From NCBI GenBank assembly GCA_963920635.1, contig OY987298.1:37293787-37357786 (forward strand): a stretch of DNA of 64,000 nt, given 5' to 3'. Shown one piece after another: positions 61,664-64,000 of the stretch (position 1 is the first letter of the stretch; the number at the start of each line of letters is the position of its first letter). Made by a program: the position numbers and the translations under genes. The stretch comes from Pseudeuparius sepicola. Taxonomy: Eukaryota > Arthropoda > Insecta > Coleoptera > Anthribidae. The notes below the pieces were generated by a model that did no database searches, was not told the origin of the DNA, and saw only the letters and a list, made by a program, of their open reading frames with translations.

Positions 61664-64000
61664 CAATGTACCAAAAATTATTCGCTTTCAAAGTGGAAAG
61701 GATTGAATTTGACAAAATTTTGACACTCTATTTCGAAAAATCAATGATGTTTTAACCAATGCCCATTTGGCATTTTTTTCATCATTTTGAATGTACAGTT
61801 GATCTGTAAAATTTGAAAGCGGTAGGTGAAAATTTTATGTTTCGAATATTGAAGTCAACAGGTGTTTTGGGGCACGTTTTGGCAATATTAACGCAAACGG
61901 TTTATTTGATCGTTATGAAACAAGAGTACCTTTTTCTTGCAGAATGAAAAGGTGCACTAAAATAATGGACCTGCAGGACCAAAAAGATAACCTCAAAAAA
62001 GTTACGAGTAAAAGAACGATCCAAAAACAGCACAAGTTGCGCCCTCTCTGAGATACGGCGAAATTGACATTTTCAGCTTATTCTCTATTACCAAAAACAC
62101 AGCAGTGCCAAATTTAAGTTCAGCAGCTTAATTAGTTTGGGAGATTTTGTCATAATTCAATTTGAAAAAAAAAGAGTTACAGCGCCCTATATCTCAGTAA
62201 GTATTGAGATCTGACCCGTAGTTGTTAAGCTCGATCTTAATATTTTGACGTTTCCCACCTGCTCCTGTGAGATTGCCCCATACTTACCGGACACCCTGTA
62301 TAACGTACCTACCTATAAAACAAATAATATTTTTAGTGATTCTTTACTGGAGAAGAGAAGAGCAAGAAATTTGTAATTTTTTTATCGATGATTAAAAAAT
62401 TTCTGAATCGTTGAACTTTTTTACGATCAACCAAAACTTGCATACTTTCTGGAGAGTTTTTTTTACCACAAACTAGATACTAGACCGTCAGATAGTGACA
62501 GATTTAGGTGCCCCATTTTCGCATACAAGCCTCGAAGAGGGTTGAAAAGTACATCGATGTTGAGTAGAATGAAGGGAAATTTACGATTGGCCCCTGGGAA
62601 TAACATATGGAAAATTCGATTTTTCGATATAATATATAATATAATAAGTTAATTATGTACCTATAATATGTTTTTTTATCCTTTTCGGGCTAGTGGCGAT
62701 TTATATTTTCATACTTTCGATGAGCTTGCGTGGAAAAATCGGTCAAAATTTCGATTTTTTTTACAAGATTACGCCCTTATTTCAACCATTTAGCCACCTG
62801 CAACACTCAAGCCTTTGGTTTTACGAAGCCAGGTTTTATTAATAATTATTCATTTAGTGAACACGGCTTGCTTGAAGATATGGGCAACAGACACTTTTTA
62901 TTTTTGTTAAGGAAAATCGAATTTTTCATATATTATGTTATTCTCTGTTATTCTCTCTCCTAAATTTTCCATCATTCTAGTCAACATCGATATACTTTTC
63001 AACCCTCTTCGAGGCTTGTATGCAAAAATGGGGCACCTAAATCTGTCACTATCTGACGGTCTATATGGATTGGAAAAATGGCTTTTCCTATCCCTGTATG
63101 TATGTGAAAAAATATATAAAACTTACAGAAAAGTCTGCCTTGCTTTTTCTACCATAGAAACGGGTTTATGTTATTGTTTCAAGTTATAAGTAGTAATAAA
63201 TAATGCCATAATGTGTAGTTAGAACATTTGCTAAAGAGGCCATACAAAGTTAGTAAGAAAAATATTATAGGTTGTAGGTACGTAACACTACCGGAAAGTG
63301 TTTCAATACTACTTTTCAGTCTTTTCATTGTTTCCAATATTCCGACATTCCGACTTAAAAAAATAATCGCTTATTCGTTCGTTCATATCTCCTAAATCAC
63401 ATTGTGGTACTGCCAAATTGCGATTTTTGAAATCCAAGTACGAACACAAATAACAAATAGTCCAATAAAAATGTCAGTTTTGCAAAAAAAAACGGGATGA
63501 TTTTTTCAGGGTCCAACCAAAAGATCACACTCGAATTCCTGGTACGAATTGCGCTATAGAGTGGTTTTTCCTAAACATTTTTTAGAGCAAAATGACCCTA
63601 ATAAAAGTTGTAGGGGATCAAAGCATGAACAACTTTTCCTCATAATTCTTTTTTGTATCTCTAACACATAACGAGTTACAGCCCATCACTTATATTACAA
63701 AAATTTCTCGCGCTTCGAGGATTAACTTCTGGTCAACTTTTTCTTATATTTTTTTTTTGTGTCTGTAATACTTTATGATTTACAGAGCATTATATGACAA
63801 ACTTAATTAAAAAATATAATGCCCTGTAAATCATTAAGTATTGGAGATACAAAAAAGTTAGAAAAAAAAGTTGACCAGAAGTTTATCCTCTAAAACTTTT
63901 ATTAAAAATGTAAAAATTGTTTAAAAGCCAACCCCTGCAGCGTGGGGAATATTTGTCATATAAGTAATGCGCTGTAACTCGTTATGTATTAGAGATAAAA
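35815..64000 (+). CDS. didum (Myo5): Class V unconventional myosin, 5' part (exons 1-2), continues beyond the window
   Basis: Heavy chain of myosin V, the processive actin motor that carries vesicles and pigment granules. Two coding exons are visible (35815-35841 and 57835-58074), joined in phase 0 across a 21,993-bp intron, giving residues 1-89. They hold the N-terminal leader MTTLELYTKGAKIWIPHSDK, the SH3-like subdomain (AELLEDYALDKKTLKV and on) and the start of the motor head, ELPHLRNPSILIGENDLTSL then SYLHEPAVLYNLQ. LPHLRNP and NDLTSLSYLHEP are hallmarks of class V heads. The next expected block (VRF..., then the P-loop) is not found before 64000, so intron 2 is at least 5.9 kb and the rest of the gene lies outside. 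Confidence 0.94.
35991..36268 (-). repeat. ATT-tailed interspersed repeat, copy 2
   Basis: Reverse-complement match to 3053-3326 across essentially its full length, with an AATAATAATA tail at 35991-36014. It lies in myosin V intron 1. Diverged from copy 1 by many substitutions, so an old insertion. Confidence 0.6.
36269..39569. other. Myosin V intron 1, mostly unrecognised
   Basis: A run of 13 G lies near 37341-37353. A TCAGTCAACGC fragment of the 1836-2422 family is near 37160. A small hairpin CCTCAGAGAAATAA/TTATTTCTCTGAGG sits at 38227-38264. Complementary open frames at 38397-38846 look protein-like in places (for example SLTAGNLQRSVITSRFFK) but match no family I know. Confidence 0.4.
38227..38264. 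repeat. Small perfect hairpin
   Basis: A 14-bp stem CCTCAGAGAAATAA with a loop of about 10 bases. No following T-run or other sign of function. Confidence 0.5.
39570..40707. mobile_element. Long-arm fold-back element (CAGGGTGTTTCTAAA)
   Basis: 1138 bp with TA at 39568-39569 and 40708-40709. Arms of about 500 bp mirror each other, including ACAGGGTGATAAA-type, CCCGCCCCTCCGCCTCTGG-like and TTTATACTCATAAC blocks. Mirrored 88-residue frames at 39585-39851 (minus) and 40431-40697 (plus) are by-products of the symmetry. The centre carries the module ACGGTT..., GCAAAATGTGCCCCAAAACA, which recurs at 22.3, 40.9 and 61.5 kb. Confidence 0.82.
40708..40780. repeat. (TATG)n microsatellite
   Basis: TATGTATG repeats starting exactly at the right TA of the preceding fold-back element, with a small palindrome AATATGTACATACATATT near 40745. 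Confidence 0.7.
40781..41065. repeat. Partial copy of the fold-back family's arm
   Basis: CTCAGAGAGGGGGCCGCTACTTGAG, a GTTATTTTTGG-like block, CATTATTCTAGTGCACC, and CAAACCACCTGTTAACTCCAAA match arms of the 39570 and 61134 elements. No opposite arm. Confidence 0.55.
41066..42002. other. Myosin V intron 1, nothing firm
   Basis: A short inverted pair, GTTGGCGTCAGACGAAACCGAA (about 41399) and TTCGGTTTCATCTGACGCCAAC (about 41521), forms a 22-bp stem across 144 bp. It looks like a small MITE. No gene. Confidence 0.4.
42003..43172. mobile_element. Fold-back repeat with arms of about 165 bp
   Basis: 42003-42172 and 43014-43172 are inverted copies. Shared blocks include TCTGGCGTTCAATGTGTAAG, ATATCCATAATGAGAAATC, AAAGGGATAGGTATAAAT and CCAGGGTAGGGAG. 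A third, direct partial copy is at 42745-42790. No recognisable coding sequence in the 840-bp middle. Confidence 0.62.
43421..44395. mobile_element. Fold-back element with nested repeats
   Basis: Arms near 43425-43495 and 44320-44392 share GTCTGGTTTTTCATGTTAAC, CACCCCTGAAAATC and GGGGGAATTGAAC. The interior contains a half copy of the 55164-55866 element (about 43740-44030), and into that the ATT-tailed repeat copy 3. Confidence 0.6.
44032..44159 (-). repeat. ATT-tailed interspersed repeat, copy 3 (5'-truncated)
   Basis: (AAT)n at 44032-44053, then CTCACCCTCACAATACTCC, CCCCAGAAGCATCC and TTTGTCTTCGTTGCC, matching the tail half of copy 1. The related sequence at 55900-55950 reads CCTGATTAACGCTGTGGTG where this copy has the repeat between CCCTGAC and CTAACTCTGTGGTG, giving an empty-site comparison. 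Confidence 0.65.
44426..44635. mobile_element. Perfect-arm hairpin element (about 90-bp arms)
   Basis: ATCTCGGAAACTAGCAGAGC through CATTCAAAACTGCAATTC-type sequence is followed, after a short loop of about 28 bp, by its near-exact complement ending GAGAT. Arm identity suggests a young or conversion-maintained palindrome. Confidence 0.7.
44636..45649. other. Myosin V intron 1, nothing recognised
   Basis: AT-rich DNA with no coding or repeat signal that I could identify. Confidence 0.4.
45650..45960. repeat. Tandem repeat, about 130-bp unit, 2.3 copies
   Basis: Unit 1 starts near 45650, unit 2 near 45783, and a partial unit near 45915. Shared blocks: GACGCCACTGT, TTTGTCA, GCACCCCTACAG, CTATATTACTACA and CCCCTATGCGTC. 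The two overlapping 127- and 78-residue frames across it are by-products of the repeat. Confidence 0.7.
46402..46562 (-). repeat. tRNA-derived SINE
   Basis: On the minus strand it begins GTGGATATAGCCGAGTGGGT, a polymerase III box A, and about 55 bases on has GTAGGTTAAAATCCCC, a decayed box B. A T-rich stretch follows, then a body of about 85 bp and an (AAT)n tail at 46402-46418. The head most resembles a class II (Ser/Leu-type) tRNA. The T-stem does not pair well, so this is a SINE and not a functional tRNA. Confidence 0.65.
46563..50439. other. Myosin V intron 1, mostly unrecognised
   Basis: Sequence next to the SINE (AATCGTTCGGAGACATCGCT near 46735) is the inverted partner of 46366-46403, so the SINE landed between arms of an older inverted repeat. 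An end of the TAGTATTT MITE family is at 47382-47414. Otherwise no gene or clear repeat. Confidence 0.4.
50440..50885. mobile_element. Palindromic element with nearly no spacer
   Basis: Arms of about 210 bp meet near 50665. Shared blocks: ACTTAAGACTCAATGTAC-like, GCACGTGCGTGG-like, GTAACACGCATAATTTTAAA, ACTCACATTTTGAGACAAA, and ATCACAATGGCCGT against ACGGCCATTGTGAT. Non-coding. Confidence 0.7.
50983..51215. repeat. Tandem duplication of about 115 bp
   Basis: Two direct copies each have GTATGACGTCACT(T/C)ACCT, GATACC(T/C)ATGTC, a GTAA...-type link, and ATCCGCCATCTTGG. Downstream AAAATTTCAGCTCAATCGGT at about 51277-51296 is a phrase frequent in insect transposon relics. Confidence 0.6.
51216..52321. 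other. Myosin V intron 1, nothing recognised
   Basis: A small inverted pair GAAAATACCAC/GTGGTATTTTC at 51779-51815. No gene. Confidence 0.35.
52322..52444. repeat. Hairpin repeat of 123 bp
   Basis: Opens GAATCTCCCGCGAGCATGAATT and closes with AATTCATGCTCTAGGGAGATT. Inner arms share TTCCGGAAATTTTTTCTTGG-like and GCGAATTTTT-like blocks. Confidence 0.6.
52500..52622 (+). repeat. Direct repeat of 56525-56645, first copy
   Basis: CGAAAGCGCTATTTTGCCTA, GAGTATAAAT and AAAATCCCGAGAGC recur at about 56549-56635. The two copies flank the large fold-back complex at 53196-56466, so they may be remnants of one element split by it. Confidence 0.55.
53935..54972. mobile_element. Inner inverted-repeat element (about 178-bp arms)
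   Basis: Arms share GTTTCGGGGGGAGGGGGTG, AGGAAATTCTTATTTTTCAC, AACTATGAGGTTTAGCGCAA and ACGTCATCCTATACGCAAAT. The 680-bp spacer has a minus-strand frame with an acidic run (54638-54838) that is not recognised. Confidence 0.62.
55164..55866. mobile_element. TA-flanked fold-back element (CAGGGAGTTC)
   Basis: 703 bp, TA at 55162-55163 and 55867-55868. Nearly perfect arms meet at about 55510 and share TGTTGGTGTGCAAAGATCCA, AATGGTCAACAGGAC and TCGATAGATTTCTAC. A half copy occurs at about 43740-43990. Open frames 55148-55435, 55222-55506 and 55530-55778 are by-products of the symmetry. Confidence 0.78.
56467..57834. other. 3' end of myosin V intron 1
   Basis: Contains the second copy of the 52.5-kb direct repeat (56525-56645); the rest, up to the exon 2 acceptor, shows nothing recognisable. 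Confidence 0.4.
57835..58074 (+). CDS. didum (Myo5): Myosin V coding exon 2
   Basis: 80 codons from GAKIWIPH to EPAVLYNLQ. Acceptor CATTCCAG ends at 57834 and the donor GTGAGT starts at 58075. It covers the SH3-like N-terminal subdomain and the first motor-head helix. A GC-rich hairpin MITE begins only 37 bp after the last exon base. Confidence 0.95.
58111..58352. mobile_element. GC-rich hairpin MITE next to myosin V exon 2
   Basis: 242 bp, TA at 58109-58110 and 58353-58354, ends TACCGTACTTTCACCGTTTTA and complement. The arms extend into CGTTGGCGGGGG-type GC-rich sequence, strikingly different from its AT-rich host. It starts 37 bp after the last base of exon 2. Confidence 0.78.
58489..58960. 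mobile_element. TA-flanked fold-back element (CAGAGTGG)
   Basis: 472 bp, TA at 58487-58488 and 58961-58962. Arms share AAAGTACC-, GCTGGTAAACA- and GAAGACGAAAAATAAAT-type blocks. The centre is AT-rich around TTAATTAATTAATTA. Confidence 0.7.
59100..59685. mobile_element. Fold-back element with arms of about 230 bp
   Basis: Arms share AGTCCAAGAAAATT, CTTATCAGGTAGATATTTTC, AGGGTTGGTTG, AAATCACCATCGAAGT and TTTTGCAAACATTTTTTTGC. The GGTTTT..AAACATTTTT phrase also occurs in the incomplete element at the window's end. The boundaries lack an obvious TA pair. Confidence 0.65.
59686..60702. other. Myosin V intron 2, nothing recognised
   Basis: AT-rich with no clear repeat or gene. A GC-rich stretch lies near 60570-60625. 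Confidence 0.4.
60703..60825. repeat. Hairpin repeat of 123 bp
   Basis: TATGTACCTCGGCACTGAAG through TTTATGACTCATGTGG-type sequence is mirrored after a short GCCTCGGCCAGAGGC centre, itself palindromic. Both arms are about 50 bp. Confidence 0.65.
61134..62298. mobile_element. Long-arm fold-back element (CAGGGTGTCCGGTAAATATG)
   Basis: 1165 bp, TA at 61132-61133 and 62299-62300. Arms of about 450-500 bp mirror each other (GGGCAATCTCACAGGAGCAG, ACAGGGCGTTGTAACTC-like, ATGTCAATTTC, CTGTTTTTGGATCG, TTTCATAACGATCAAAT). It shares the internal AAAACGTGCCCCAAAACACC module with the elements at 22.3, 39.6 and 40.9 kb. An (AT)n run sits near its centre. Confidence 0.82.
61592..61660. repeat. (AT)n microsatellite
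   Basis: About 69 bp of alternating A and T with one interruption, between the arms of the fold-back element. Confidence 0.9.
62483..63061. mobile_element. Fold-back element with GACCG...CGGTC termini, second member
   Basis: 579 bp, TA at 62481-62482 and 63062-63063. Arms of about 95 bp start GACCGTCAGATAGTGACAG and include CCCCATTTT and CAAGCCTCGAAGAGGGTTGA. Same terminal sequence as the element at 11349-12433, different interior. Confidence 0.78.
63490..64000. mobile_element. Fold-back element cut by the window end
   Basis: Inverted pairs 63718-63790 / 63815-63893 (TTCTGGTCAACTTTTTCT, AATACTTTATGATTTACAG) and about 63650-63690 / 63960-64000 (CTAACACATAACGAGTTACAG) are nested around 63800. 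The right part lies outside the window. Confidence 0.6.

Noticed and set aside
1..64000. CRISPR arrays, operons, Shine-Dalgarno sites, rRNA genes
   Set aside because: None seen; spliced genes and transposon content show this is eukaryotic DNA.
58075..64000. A third myosin V exon within the window
   Set aside because: No frame encoding the expected VRF... segment or P-loop was found; the intron is taken to extend past 64000.

Overview
This is a piece of an AT-rich, repeat-dense insect genome, most likely from a hemimetabolous insect or a beetle; I cannot fix the order. Signs are spliced genes with GT-AG introns, very many TA-flanked fold-back DNA transposons, relics of IS630/Tc1-mariner transposases, LINE and Penelope-like elements, a tRNA-derived SINE, and abundant TAGGTAGGTACC-type and short CCTAA repeats.

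Two conserved genes can be supported, both on the + strand. The first is a complete gene for the sigma subunit of the AP-3 adaptor complex (orange in Drosophila). It has four coding exons (4277-4345, 4401-4492, 5282-5573, 17594-17716) giving a 191-residue product, with a 12-kb third intron full of transposons. The second is the 5' end of a class V unconventional myosin (dilute/didum). It has a nine-codon first exon (35815-35841) behind a CpG-rich promoter segment, a 22-kb first intron, exon 2 at 57835-58074, and a second intron that runs off the window. Both proteins act on lysosome-related organelles such as pigment granules: AP-3 in cargo sorting, myosin V in transport.

Layout. 1-4276: upstream sequence with a fold-back repeat (1836-2422) and an ATT-tailed interspersed repeat (3053-3326). 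4277-17716: AP-3 sigma gene, with a 9-bp-duplication (Mutator-type) MITE in intron 2; intron 3 holds a solo transposon arm, a fold-back element with a nested insertion, and a Penelope-like relic with inverted terminal copies that carry a hammerhead-like motif. 17717-35440: intergenic, with a LINE relic, several fold-back elements, and a 7.67-kb nest (27289-34958) in which a long-TIR element has received other elements. At its core is a near-perfect palindrome with arms of about 1.3 kb around a frameshifted transposase. 35440-64000: promoter and introns of the myosin V gene, with at least a dozen more fold-back elements.

The most unusual signal is the density of fold-back elements beginning CAGGGTG or a variant and flanked by TA, several sharing internal modules, together with relics of transposases that plausibly moved them. 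Other points worth checking are a candidate frame-breaking cassette exon in AP-3 sigma, a sharp GC3 jump in its last exon, and a CTCF-like site in the myosin V promoter. I saw no prokaryotic operons, CRISPR arrays or intact non-transposon genes beyond the two named. Coordinates of repeat arms were read by eye, and no alignment or database search was run.
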